Assembly: GCF_030272615.1 (NCBI RefSeq)
Contig: NC_081411.1
Span: forward strand, 215,310,654-215,374,653
Reading direction: 5' to 3'
Source of the DNA: Cryptomeria japonica
Taxonomy: Eukaryota; Streptophyta; Pinopsida; Cupressales; Cupressaceae
Length of the DNA: 64,000 nt
The position numbers and the translations under genes were made by a program. Of the stretch, positions 33,664 to 44,592 are shown piece after piece; positions within the stretch are counted from its first letter, which is position 1, and every line of letters begins with the position of its first letter. Below the pieces are notes generated by a model that was not told the DNA's origin, did not search any database, and saw only the letters and a program-made list of their open reading frames with translations.

Positions 33664-36469
33664 ATGAAGTCCACATTGCATCTTTTTGGGAACATTTTTA
33701 GTCTTGCATATACAAAGCCTATAGTCAGTGATATAGACTTAAAGGGGGAAAATCTTGAAGCTTTAAAAGAAAGGTTGTTCAAGGGAATTGATGGTTCTTT
33801 TGGTCTGAAAATTCTGAGTAGTGGTCTCATAGAGGCGACAACCTTTCCCCCAGCTATCCCTTGCCCAGAATTGGTTAGAGAATGTATTGCTAGGTATGAT
33901 CCAATTGCTGAGACCATCATGAGAGATAATGGCGAAACCCTCTTTGCAATTAACTGCGAAGTAATTTCCTATGTTTTCAAACTACCTGACTACCAGTTTT
34001 TGAACTTTTCTCCCGCCCAATCCATCACTGAGTTCAACTTGGATAGAGTCGGGCACCAGAATAATGTAGCAAAATATTGGTTGAAGGTTCCCCAAAGGGG
34101 TGGTTCTAGATTGCCCAAGAATCCCAACAAGAACCATATGCTTCCTCACATTCACGACGTCATGTTACTGTTGCGTCGAGTTAGGGGTTTGATGCAAGCC
34201 TACAGTTTCGATGACTGGATTTATTGCTATGTGCAGCTGGTATTAGAAGGGAAGCAATACCTCGATTGGGTAGAGTTGATTGCCGATTCCATGAGGGAGC
34301 AGCTGAGTATGGCCAAACAGTTTAAGCAGAATTTATTCATGTCCTCATACCTGATATATTGTTTGGTCTGTGTTAAGGAGATAATAGGAATACCTAGGCA
34401 ACTGACTGAGGGAGAGGTCTCTGTATATGATTTTTATCCAATGTTACAAAAAGATAATGCCTTGCAAGACTTCAGGAGGGTACATAACGCCTTCCTGGGA
34501 GATTTGAGCTAGGAATTAAAGAACATGAAAACAAAGAGGATATCCGAGGATGCGTAGGCATTGGTGAAGAGATTTGGTAGCTTCTTTATCTAGTTCCCTC
34601 TTTTGTTACATAAGAGTAGGTGATTTTGAGGAAGAGCCCTTCAAGCTTCCTCGTTTTTGTTCAGATTGCTTTGTTTTAGCAGAGATTTGTAGGCAGCTGG
34701 CTACCGTGATTAAGAAGGCACAACCCAAGGATAAATGGGAGGATCATTTTCCTATTCAGTTGGGGATTTTATCTTGCAGTTCAATGTCAGATGCTTTGAG
34801 CATTGGAGCGGATTTGAAAAACTTTAATTTCTCATTGTACCACAAAAGAAAAGGCTTTGACAATAAGGGTTTCTCCTGAAGTCTTGGTCTAATGTCGTAT
34901 CTTCCAATTCCACAATTAGAGGACTTCTGGGAAGATTGCAGTGATGAACTCGAGGTGTTCAAAAGGGCAAACATAAGAATGGTGTTGGAGAAAGCTATTT
35001 TGCTGTAGGTAAAACTTGACATTAATGGGCTTGAAGAAGATTATCTAGAGCTATTTGAGCCTGGATACTTAGCCCAAGTTGAAACTGAAGTCTCCTATAT
35101 CAACTGGGATGAGGAAGAAGAAGATATTTAGCTAAAAATAGAAAGGGTTTTAGAGAGAACCGCATAATGGGTTGGAAGGAAAAGAGCAGTGAAATTAGGC
35201 GCCAAGCCTAAATCTACAAGAAATAGTAAGGTTACTCTGCGTTCACCAAAGTGTTTTCCTAATCTTGCTTCTATACCTGTTCATGCGGGTAAGGATAAAA
35301 AGCCATCTCACATTAAGCACAAGCCTAACCCAGCTCTGGACTTCCCCGCTCCTCGACATACCAGGTCACGAAGTGCTACGCAGAAAAGAATGGATCAAAC
35401 CAAAGATGCAGAGGCGAAGGATAAAATTCTTGATGCTCAGATATTTGAAGTTGAAGATCTTGACAGTGATATCATTAACGCCATGGATTCCCATGCGGTT
35501 ACCCTATCCATGACGCCACCCTCTATAGTGATCAGAGGAACAGCCAGTTCGAGCGAAACTTCTAAGTGGCTAACCACTTCGGTAAACAAAAAATGGAGTT
35601 TCATTCCCGTGACCATTCCAATCCAGGACATGGTAGTTAAATACAGAGAGAAGGGTCCCAAGCCAAAAAAGTTCAAAACCACTACCCGACTAGATAGCGA
35701 TGAAGGAACCAGAAAGTGGGTTGCTAAGATTGCCTTATACAAGCCCAAGGATGAAGATAAGGATGTCAGTGCAGAATATTTTGAGGTCACCAAGGTGGAG
35801 CTCGGAAACATGAGTAGAGATTCAGATAACCATTTCTTCCAGGTATCGGCTAAGAAAATGCTGACTAGGTCAAAAAAAGACAGATGGGAGAAAGAGGAAC
35901 ATAAATGGGAGAATGTTTTGCCTATGCTCACTAAGATAGAAGAGTATGGAGCCACCAGATTCCTGACAGAGCATTCAATCAAGTTGGTAAGCGATGAATG
36001 CCAACTCTTCCTATTGAAGAAGACCATAATGTGGTGAGTACTCACCTTCAAATCTGTGATCTCTGATGCCAAGACTTCTGTGTATGAACTTCAAGACCTC
36101 CAATGTAGTCTAGCTAATGACAACAAAGTGGTTAATCCAGACCACAATTGGAAGTTAGGGATTTGTGGACTGAACACGTAGGATGCGATAAAGACTTTTA
36201 GGCTATACATGGAGAAAATCAAAGCAAAAGGCAATTTCACCCCAGAGGATATAACATAGGTCGCCCAGATCGAGTCCATGACATTTGTTGGTAATGATCA
36301 GTTACCGAAGCATACCAAAAAGATGGTGAAGCACAGATGGAACAAAGAAGCTGCCAAGGCAAAACTCAACACTATGAAGAATCTGAACCAATCCATAATA
36401 CAGGAACTTGCAACTGCCCACGACGCCCATAAAAGCAGAGGGGAAGATGATGGTGGGAAAGAAGCATGA
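33664..36469 (+). pseudogene. Broken ~900-codon reading frame of unknown function
   Basis: The open part 33664-34512 has 282 codons. After one frame change near 34560 a single frame continues to 36469, broken by stops at about 34877, 35005, 35129, 35167, 36035, 36178 and 36257. The N-terminal part (FAINCEVISYVFKLPDY, then LLLRRVRGLMQAYSFDDWIY and YLDWVELIADSMREQ) looks like a compact helical domain. It recalls the 'putative plant transposon protein' family found with Ty3/gypsy elements; this is a weak resemblance and no family is assigned. The middle is basic (KPSHIKHKPN, HTRSRSATQKR) and the C-terminus Lys/Glu-rich. It lies directly before a probable LTR, so it may be an extra ORF of a retroelement. 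Confidence 0.6.
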
Positions 36470-36521
36470 CGCATTGATTAAGGCTTTGTTTTTGTGTATT
36501 TTTCATGTTTATGCAAATGAC

Positions 36522-36541
36522 TTTGGGACATCTGTCCCAAA
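36522..36541. other. Perfect 9-bp hairpin with 2-nt loop
   Basis: TTTGGGACA, TC, TGTCCCAAA. Confidence 0.85.
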
Positions 36542-36569
36542 AATGCTTTGTTGGTTTCCATAACTAATT

Positions 36570-36604
36570 CAGAGGAGGTCGAGTTTTCAGGGAGACCTCC
36601 TCTG
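36570..36604. other. Perfect 11-bp hairpin with 13-nt loop
   Basis: CAGAGGAGGTC at 36570-36580 pairs with GACCTCCTCTG at 36594-36604. It follows the first hairpin by 28 bp. Confidence 0.85.
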
Positions 36605-36776
36605 TTCTAAAGACTATAAATTAAATTAAGATAGACAAAATAGGGGTTAGATTTTGTGAGGTTACTTAGTTTTCTTTCTAGTTTTAGAAATTTTGTTTTT
36701 GTTGAAGGAAGTCATCGGACTTTAGAAATCTGAAATTTAAAAGGATTTAAAAATGTATTGTTGTGTCTTTGTTACA

Positions 36777-36778
<2 letters not shown>

Positions 36779-36811
<33 letters not shown>
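36779..36811 (+). repeat. (TA)n microsatellite
   Basis: About 16 uninterrupted TA units. Confidence 0.9.
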
Positions 36812-37368
36812 AAAGATCGCATTGTTTTTGGGAGAAGGAAAACCTTTGAGTTTTGAATCTGTGTAGTGATATATCTTTGCATATATTGATCTAATCAAAC
36901 AACAGTGATCACCTTTCCAATGTAGAACATTATTATTATTCTGGGACTCCTTCCTGTAAGATTTCAAAAGATATGTGCTTGAAAAGAGATTTTATTTCTC
37001 TCATTTGTTTTTATTTATGAACTATTGAGCTGGTGGTTCGAACTTTGTTTCGATCATTTCCATTTCTTATGTTGAAGCATTTTGAAAAATAATTTTTCTT
37101 TGAAATATGTATAAATCATTAGCCTCTCATCTAAGAATGAAGTAGGTAGCTTTACGTGCTTTCAAGTTCAAAGCATACCAATTGAGATTAATTAGATTAT
37201 TCCCTGAATAACTAATGGAGGGAGCTGTACCTATCAAAAATTCAGAGGGAATTAGTATATGTTACACTTACCCAACTGTTTAGTGAACTTTTGTCTTCTA
37301 AAGAAGGTGACAAAGTGTGAAATTTATTAATTTGAAGAAAGGCAAAAATCCATTCACTAACAGATTTT

Positions 37369-37386
37369 TGGCGACTCTGCTGGGGA
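37369..37386 (+). other. gypsy-2 primer-binding site
   Basis: TGGCGACTCTGCTGGGGA has the form seen right after the 5' LTR in many plant Ty3/gypsy elements of the Tat/Athila group. It lies 169 bp before the first gag-like frame. Confidence 0.7.
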
Positions 37387-37537
37387 GATGTCGAACATTC
37401 AATAGATCAGCGTGCATGTTAGAATCGAACTCATAATCAACAATATCCACAAGTTTGCTTTGTCTGAGATAATTTCCATAACTCAGGAATATTGCTAAGG
37501 TCAAAAGAATTGTTTAAAGATCTTAGAAACCCTAGGG

Positions 37538-38534
37538 ATGACAACACTGGATTCTCGTCCTTATACCAGATCTCAAAGGAGAGAGGGAGTAACTGATAGT
37601 TATTTTGAAGAATTGCAAGGGTTATCATTTGCCACAAATTTCACTCCCAAGAGGAACGCTAAAATTAGACCTTCCTCTCCTACTAGAACCACTTCTATGC
37701 CTTCTTCTTCTAGCCACTAGCAAGCACTAACGCTTACTAGAGTTCAAGCCCCTCCCCTTGTTACTATTTACCCTATTTTCTCTATGGCCCAACCATGGGG
37801 TTCCGCAGTCGGACCTCTTGCGCTCGAAGCCCATAATCCACTTCCAAAAGGGGCAAAGGATGTTTTACCTAAGTTTAATGGTGATGGAAAAGTCGTAGTT
37901 GAAGAACACTTGAATTCTTTTAATGTAGCTACTAGGATATTGACAGTACAACATGAGGATGTGGCTATTAGGATTTTTGCTGAAACTCTTACCGAGGGGG
38001 GTAGCAGATTGGTTTAGTCATCTGCAAGCAAGATCTATAACTGATTGGCAAACAATGAAAACTACTTTTGAGAAAAGGTTCAAGAGTGCTGATGATGAGC
38101 ACTCACTATTGGCCCAACTTAAACAAATGAAAAAATAAATTCATGAGCAAATGAGGGACTATGTAGCCAGGTATAATAAGATTATCCATAAAATTCCCTA
38201 GGCTAAAAGACCAACTACTGACAATCAACAATGTTTCTTTTTAAACTCTATGCCTCCCGATGTCGGTTTCCATCTCAAAAGGAGTAGGCCAGCTGATCTT
38301 GATACTGCACAAAATCAGGCTATAGAACTCAAAGATGACCTAATAGCAGCCGGGAAATGGAGAAAGGATGTGCAAATTCCTCAAGGTCAACCTCAAGCTT
38401 CTACCTCCTCAACCGACCCAGTTGTTCAAGGGTTAGTCAATGACATGATTGCTTTGAAGAGGAAGATACCAAAACCTGGAGTTTCCTACCCACAACCATA
38501 CCAAGATATAAGCAGAAAACAACCAAACCCATAG
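37538..38534 (+). pseudogene. gypsy-2 gag
   Basis: A first frame starts MTTLDSRPYTRSQRREGVTD and a second at 37784 starts MAQPWGSAVG. The second leads to the gag core (LPKFNGDGKVVVEEHLNSF), after which a frame change near 37990 continues with WFSHLQARSITDWQTMKTTF and KRFK. That is the retrotransposon gag domain, which packages element RNA in cytoplasmic particles. Stops occur at about 37718, 38136 and 38532. Confidence 0.75.
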
Positions 38535-38541
38535 ATGATAT

Positions 38542-39720
38542 TTGCAATTGCCTGCTGCCCCACAAAGATTGCAAATAGAGGCCCCTCCTGACAAGGGTGC
38601 TATGTGCTCTTTTCACCTCACTATGGATCATGATGGGAGTTCTTGCCCTGATATGATAATACACGTTCAAATGAAAAACACAAAGGATGAACTAGGTGAG
38701 TTCATTGAAGCAAAGAAAATTCAAGAGGTACTTGGTGACTCTGGATCATTCTACCTCAAGTATGAGTCAGATTCAGAAAGAGGTGGTAATATTTTGGCAA
38801 CCCTTGAAGATCTTGCATGTGAAATCCTTACAAGAAATCAATGTGCCTCTCAACCTACTCCTTTTGTGAGCTCTTCTGGAGCTAATTTCAAAGGAAAAGA
38901 CCCCACAAGTAATGATTTTTCCTCTCATACTAAGACTCCTGAAGTTAAGATTTTACAAAGAAGTCTTGAAAGTAAAAATAGTTCTTCCTCTTTCTCTTCC
39001 TTTGATATAATTGAATTTTGTAAAGCTTCAACTATTAAACTTTCTATTGCTGAATATTTGAAACTAAACTTGAAAGAGCTAGACAAACTGGTCAAGTATG
39101 TGAAAGGAGATTCTTCCTTAGAGTCCTCAGTGCATAAATATTTGGGTGATAGTGATTTGTTTACTGTTGAGAAACCTGCGTATGTTTCGTGCCCTTCTGC
39201 TGATTTGGTTTATCCCTTTGCCTTTCACAATGCTGAAGATAGACCTGACATTGAAGTTTTGAAGCCCGAACCTTTTTACAAATCTCTTCTCCTGAATGGT
39301 CAAAAGCTCAGCAATTGTATAATAGATTCATGAGCATCAGATAACATAATGCCTTCATCTGTTGGTAGGTCTTTAGGGTTAACACTCACTAAGACATTTG
39401 GGAGATGTTATTCAATGGATGGGAAGCAGGTCCCTCTTATTGGATAGGTAAAAGATGCTCAGGCAGTGCTGGCACCATGTCCTGATAAAAGGGTAAAATT
39501 GACTATTTTGGTTGCTGACATTCCTGCAAGTTATGGGATGCTCTTAAGTAGAAATTTCTGTAAAGAGCTTGGAGGTGAAATTAAGATGGACTGGTCAGAA
39601 GCTATCATTCCACTTGGGAAACAGAAAATCAAACTTGAACCCGAACTGAAAAATAAATACACGGTCTTCCTCTCTGATAATCCCAAAGCCCAGATTATGT
39701 TCCAAGATTGTGAATTTGGA
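38542..39720 (+). pseudogene. gypsy-2 gag-pol linker and aspartic protease
   Basis: One frame runs from 38542 through 40602 with stops at 39331 and 39445. A retropepsin-like segment spans about 39290-39560. The catalytic triplet, normally D-S/T-G-A, reads D-S-stop-A, with TGA at 39331-39333. Downstream, VAD, ASYGMLLSRNF and similar blocks fit the protease C-terminal half. The upstream 260 codons are low-complexity Ser/Lys-rich linker. Confidence 0.75.
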
Positions 39721-39759
39721 AATTATCTCATCCTTGCACCTGATAAAAAAGAATTTGAA

Positions 39760-40602
39760 GAAGTAGTTGATGAGCATGGCGAATTGTGGCAGATGGAATT
39801 TGATGAAAGTTGCGCCAACTCTGGCTCTAGAGCACGAGTAGTTTTGCTGGCACATAATGGTAACATTTTTCCTTTTTCTTTCAAGTTGGATTTCAAGAAT
39901 ACTAATAACACTGCAGAGTATGAGGCATTACTGTTAGGATTAAATGAAGCCAAGTGTAAGGGAGTTAAATTGCTCAAGGTTAAAGGAGATGCGGAGTTGA
40001 TTGTCAGACAGGTGAGAAATGTTTATTCAGTCAAGAACGATAGATTGAAACATTACAGAAACAGGGTTTGGGATGAGATAGAGTTTTTCGACGCTTTCTC
40101 AATTGAAGCTATACCAAGGGATCAAAACACTAGGGCAGATTCGTTGGACATTTCAGCTTCTCTTTTGTTACCACACCTAGACTTTAAGGATGATTCTTAT
40201 AGGATTGAAATGGTCTATAGGCCTAGTGTCCCTGATAATGTAAGCCATTGGCAAGTATTTAATACAGATGCGCAGATCAAGGACTTTCTGGAGTACGTCC
40301 GTTCTTTTTCCCAAGCATATTTCGAAGGTTCCGAAGATAGTTGCAAGGAATTTAGTCCGGATCCGAGAATTGATCCTGAAAAGAATTTCATTCAGCTCAA
40401 AGGGAACAAAATTCTGAAAGGGCTAGTGACTCTAGAGAGGTTTTTCACCCAGAATGATGTGTGCGTAGGCAAGAAAGCTCCTGAGGATGGCGGGAAAGAA
40501 AGTTGTGAAAAGATCAATCTTGGTGATGAATCTAATCCTAAAATGGTAACAATTGGTAAATGTTGCTCTTCTAAAAAAAAAAAATACTTAGTGGGCTACT
40601 GA
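39760..40602 (+). pseudogene. gypsy-2 RNase H domain placed before RT
   Basis: The frame reads LWQMEFDESCANSGSRARVV, then TNNTAEYEALLLGLNEA, KVKGDAELIVRQVRN and RDQNTRADSLDISAS. Asp, Glu, Asp and Asp at these four places match the RNase H catalytic set. A following block (YRPSVPDNVSHWQVF) is typical of plant Ty3/gypsy polyproteins in which this RNase H sits upstream of RT. The frame is open across the domain. It ends at TGA 40600-40602, shortly after an A-rich run at 40573-40584. Confidence 0.85.
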
Positions 40603-40894
40603 AGGAATACATTGATGTATTCACTTGGTCCTATAAAGATTTGAAGGAGTTTAGGAATGGGAATTTTCAACATCAAATTTCGTTGAAGCCTGGTGTTTCT
40701 CCTTTCAGACAAAAATGAGAAATTTCAATCCTATGATGGTTGATGTGATTTTTAAGGAGGTAGATAAAATTCTTAAGGCCAGAATTATATATCAAATTCA
40801 TCACTCAACCTGAGTAGCCAATATTGTGCCTGTGAGGAAGAAGAATAGGGAAATTCGGATTTGTGTAGATTCTAGGGAAAATCTGTACTACCTA
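40590..40894 (+). pseudogene. gypsy-2 reverse transcriptase N-terminus, truncated
   Basis: In a frame shifted relative to the RNase H, the sequence reads LLKEYIDVFTWSYKDLKEF, then QISLKPGVSPFRQK, a stop, and in another frame VDVIFKEVDKILKARIIYQI and ANIVPVRKKNREIRICVDS. These are the first RT blocks of Ty3/gypsy. The sequence is cut before the catalytic YxDD box. Confidence 0.8.
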
Positions 40895-42942
40895 ACCCTA
40901 ACAAAATCTGTACAAACTTTTGAGAATACATTCTAAACATCTTCTTTTGCCCAGATATTAGTTTTTTGCTCTATGCGATATTTGCACCTATCTATTTTTA
41001 CCAAGTTGCTTCAATTATTCATTGTTTTACCCCAATTTCACAAGTACCTTCCAATTTCAATTAAGAAAGAGGGTAACAAAAAAATAACAGTGAATCTAAT
41101 TAGAATTTTAGCCATTTCCATATTTGGATTGTGTCTAGATCTATTAGATTCATCTCTTTCAATGTGTTGGATAATTTGTGTTGTTAGTGGTTTTATTATC
41201 TTAATTGAAACCCTAATCCAAATTACACTATTACAATATTATGTTGCACTATCATGGTTTTTGGTACCTTAGTCTACTACAATTGGTTTGGAAGTAAAGT
41301 AAAGATGCACATGAAGCACATTATATCCAAGTTTTAGCAGATTTGGTCAAGCAAACATAAATTTAGAAGTGACAAGTACACACTAAGTTATATTGTTGAC
41401 TATGCAAGAGTTTCTATTGGATGCTCCAAAGAAAGGAAACATGTGTTATATGGAGGAAGTGTGTGTTAAATGTAGTTTGGGACTAGTAGAGTTTGTGTCA
41501 AGTGTCATATAGTGTGATCTTACTCTTGGTGTAATGCGTTTGGCTTTAGGACTAAGATGACTACACGTTTGAATTAATAAATTTATCCTTGGCTAACTTG
41601 TGGACATTGAAATTAGATTCTAGGATGTTATGAAAGTGTAAGTAATATTGGAATGCATATATAATGTTAGTCAATTTCATTCCAATGTGTTGTTGTGTAT
41701 CAAAAGTTCTGCAAGTTATGTACTCAATAATACATTGTGAAGTGTGTGAACGAAGATATAGATCTTATACACACTGTGAGAGTGCTTTGAATAAAATAAA
41801 ATCAAACAAATAATGTGTCACAACCCATTTTAGAAAAATAAATTAGACTAAGTTATTTAGTTAGGCGCTAATATTATTTGACATTATGATGTTTGGCGAC
41901 ATTACATTTGACATTAGGATGCTTAATGATATTATGTTAATGTAATGTTAATTATTATGCTATTTGATATTTTTGATGACATTTTTTTTAATTTTTAATG
42001 ATAATTATGTGATGATGTTAATAAAAAAATTAAATATTAATCTGACGACTTTGTTGAGCGCGAGGTGGATGTAGGGTCGACCATCAAAGATAGACATATG
42101 ACCAAGGAGGGGTCTCCTAGCTCATCATCAATAACCCAGAGAATATAACCTATGAACAAACACACAAATTAATAATAATGATAATTAAATAGAATAATTA
42201 CATGAAGTAATAAAATCAAATTAAAAATTTGTAAATAAAACGTAAAGATTATAAACAAATTATAATATTTAAATTAAATTAAAATAAGATTTTTGAAATA
42301 TTAAAATTCAAAATTAAAACATGTTGAAATTAACACATGAGTTTTCAAATGAGAACTTAGAGTGGAACTATCAGTATCTTCTTGTCAACTCTCTTTTTGC
42401 TTTTCATAACTAGATAATTAATCCAGACGAAATCTTGATCAACTTCCCTAACTGACTAATCTAAATTCTTTCTTCACTTCGAACTCTCCAATCACCTTGA
42501 TTGTTGCTAGTCTAGATCCACATTTCTTGGATGAAAACCTTAGCCAAATTATTTTTAAATATCGACCCAGTTACCATATGCAAGATGTCCAAGTTGTTAG
42601 CCATTGCATTTCTTTTTCCTTTTGCTAAGTTGAACTTCTGTGGGGAAGGTGAATTTAGTTGGCAACCAGTTTATGTAGCCACGCCTCCTTTCCCCCATTT
42701 CCTTCTCACACTGGATGTAATACTTTTCTAAGGGTATTGAATTGTTGGGAGAAGGTCGAATTACTACAAGTTTCCAACGTTCATCTCCTCTCTTCTCCAT
42801 GTTGGCTGAAAGTTGATTTCCTTCCCTCATAGCTAGGCTCCTCTCCGAATCAACTTGGCTGGCATTTGTTCTTTTTCTATAAGGCGAGGCAATTGGTTTA
42901 TTTATATTATATTACCCTCTTTTTCCTTATTCTACATATCTA
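40895..42942. other. AT-rich intergenic DNA
   Basis: No gene or element is recognised. Around 41860-42000 there are repeated GACATTA/GATATTA/TTAATG words. A 66-codon frame at 42531-42731 has no domain. Confidence 0.45.
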
Positions 42943-44592
42943 AATTAGAAGGATGTTACTTATTTGATTAAAAATTTATTAAATATATAATGATATTGAT
43001 TATAAGAAAAAAATGGTAGTAAGTAAGGGTGGTTATTATAGATCAACAAGGTGATCTACCATTTTCTATTATGCATCATGTCTTCTAGCCACCAAAATCA
43101 CTCACTAATCCGAATAGTGATTCTCGCTCTAGAATCATTTGTTGCATCTAAATCATGTGTTTACTCCATAATCACTTTATTATTTAAAAAACCCTAGTTG
43201 CGCACTAGTTCATTGGATCAACCTCTTCTATTGCAACCCATGTTTGAGTAGGTATATCAATGATTTTTTTTTACCATCTTAAGTTTAGAACGATCACTGA
43301 AGTTTAGATCCACATCCCATATTCAAATTTATAGGAATGAATATAATGTTCATAGGCATTGAAAAAAACCAATAGTTTAAATACTAAATCAAAAAATTAA
43401 CTATCCAATTTATCACAATATTTATCATCTCGAACTCTAAGACATACTTTTATTTATTATTTCAATCCATTTTTAAATCAATTAACCTATTTCTAAACTC
43501 TGAAAACTAGATTAATTATATGTTTAACTAATCTATTTAGTTAATGAGCCCCGATTATTTATGTCGGTGACTTTTATTTGCTCGTATTTCTCTCTAAAAT
43601 ATTTCGTACAATTATTGATTAAAATCCCTTTAGGATGGTCTTTACACACATCAAAGTATTGCGGCGTAATTTCAAGTCCTGAAGTTGTAGTCAACGAGGA
43701 AACAACGCGGACTACAAATTTCAGCCTTCTCAGAAAATGAGGGGAAAGTTCTTTGCCCGCGGGAATCTCATCTCTGTTTTACATGGATTGCTACAACTTG
43801 CATTCATTTATATTTCCTTCTTAACCCGAAATTTCCCCCATCTCATACAATTTAAGAAAATTGGGCTCCCTGTGAAGGACAAATAACCTCAACTGAGACT
43901 TTTTCCAATTGAATAAAGATTAATTGGCTTATAGGAAAGTTCGCAGTAGCTCACATAACCAAGCTAGTGAGAAATCTCACACAAAACAGTTGACTACATC
44001 AAATTAAATGCTGAAACCTGTTCATTTTTCAAATAAAAAATACATATCTATGGTGGGCCAATCAAATGCATAATTTCCTGGAAAATGTTTCGACCAATGG
44101 AAAGAGTTTAACAAAAATATCTTACGCGGCATCCGAGATGTATATGAAGAACAGGGGAGGAAGCGGTTTTTTCAAGAAAATGCTCCGATCTGTATGTTTT
44201 GGTAGCGGCCTGCAAGGATGGACAAGAAGGCTTAGTGAATACCGTCCGATTGAATTGTGTAAGAGCAGATGCAAGATCTTTCTGATTATCCAGTAAGTAC
44301 TTCAGCAACAATCTATTGATTTTGCTTCGAGATTTTTTTTTTAATTCTAACGTTTTGGATGTTTAAAAGAAGGTATTCGATTATTACACGGAGTAAACTG
44401 ATCATTTAATTATGGCTGTTGTTTCATGGAGTTTTGGTTACGATAGGTATAAAGATGAATGATCCTTCAGCCAGTACTGCTTCTCCTCCCAGTGGCAGTT
44501 CTAGCAGCGGTTCTATGAATATTTTACCCGTTGATGTACTAGTTCTTGAAGGTTGCATTGATGATGTTTTATCTTCTCTTACGGACAAATGA
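42943..44592 (+). repeat. Segment copy A of a threefold duplicated region
   Basis: 42943-43740 aligns by eye with 55361-56140 (copy B), starting at a shared TATCTAAATTAGAAGGATGT. 43555-43940 and 44530-44592 align with 45560-45957 (copy C). The shared part resembles a promoter and 5' region of a gene whose possible exons follow in copy A. Confidence 0.8.
44066..44592 (+). CDS. Possible small two-exon gene, function unknown
   Basis: Exon 1 is 44066-44258 with donor T|GTAAGAGC. Exon 2 is 44447-44592 with acceptor GATAG|GTATAAAG and stop TGA at 44590. Joined, they keep frame and give 112 residues. The middle is basic (KNRGGSGFFKKMLRS), exon 2 has a Ser-rich stretch (SASTASPPSGSSSSGS), and the end reads VLVLEGCIDDVLSSLTDK. 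That last block is preserved in copy C as LALEGCIHDVLVSSLRDKG, where a GTAAAT donor follows. Copy A has lost that donor and hits a stop, so it may be a truncated copy of a longer gene. I do not recognise the protein. No expression evidence is visible. Confidence 0.35.

Larger units (their letters stand above)
36470..37362 (+). repeat. Probable LTR of a Ty3/gypsy element (start uncertain)
   Basis: The right end is placed at CACTAACA (37362), six bases before a primer-binding-like sequence. The left end is not resolved. Purine-rich sequence at 36450-36465 (GGTGGGAAAGAAGCA followed by TG) is a candidate PPT and start. The segment contains two perfect hairpins and a TA microsatellite and has no coding frame. 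Confidence 0.5.
37363..40894 (+). mobile_element. gypsy-2: 5' part of a Ty3/gypsy retrotransposon
   Basis: The order on the plus strand is PBS, gag, aspartic protease, RNase H, then the start of RT. The RT ends abruptly near 40894 after a CVDSREN block, with no integrase and no 3' LTR, so the element is truncated. All coding blocks are broken by stops or frame changes. Confidence 0.85.

Noticed and set aside
36779-36811. TA repeat as a promoter TATA element
   Set aside because: A 16-unit dinucleotide run is a microsatellite. No gene starts downstream at a fitting distance.
44066-44296. Single-exon reading of the 76-codon frame
   Set aside because: A better splice model (donor at 44259) joins it in frame to a block conserved in copy C.
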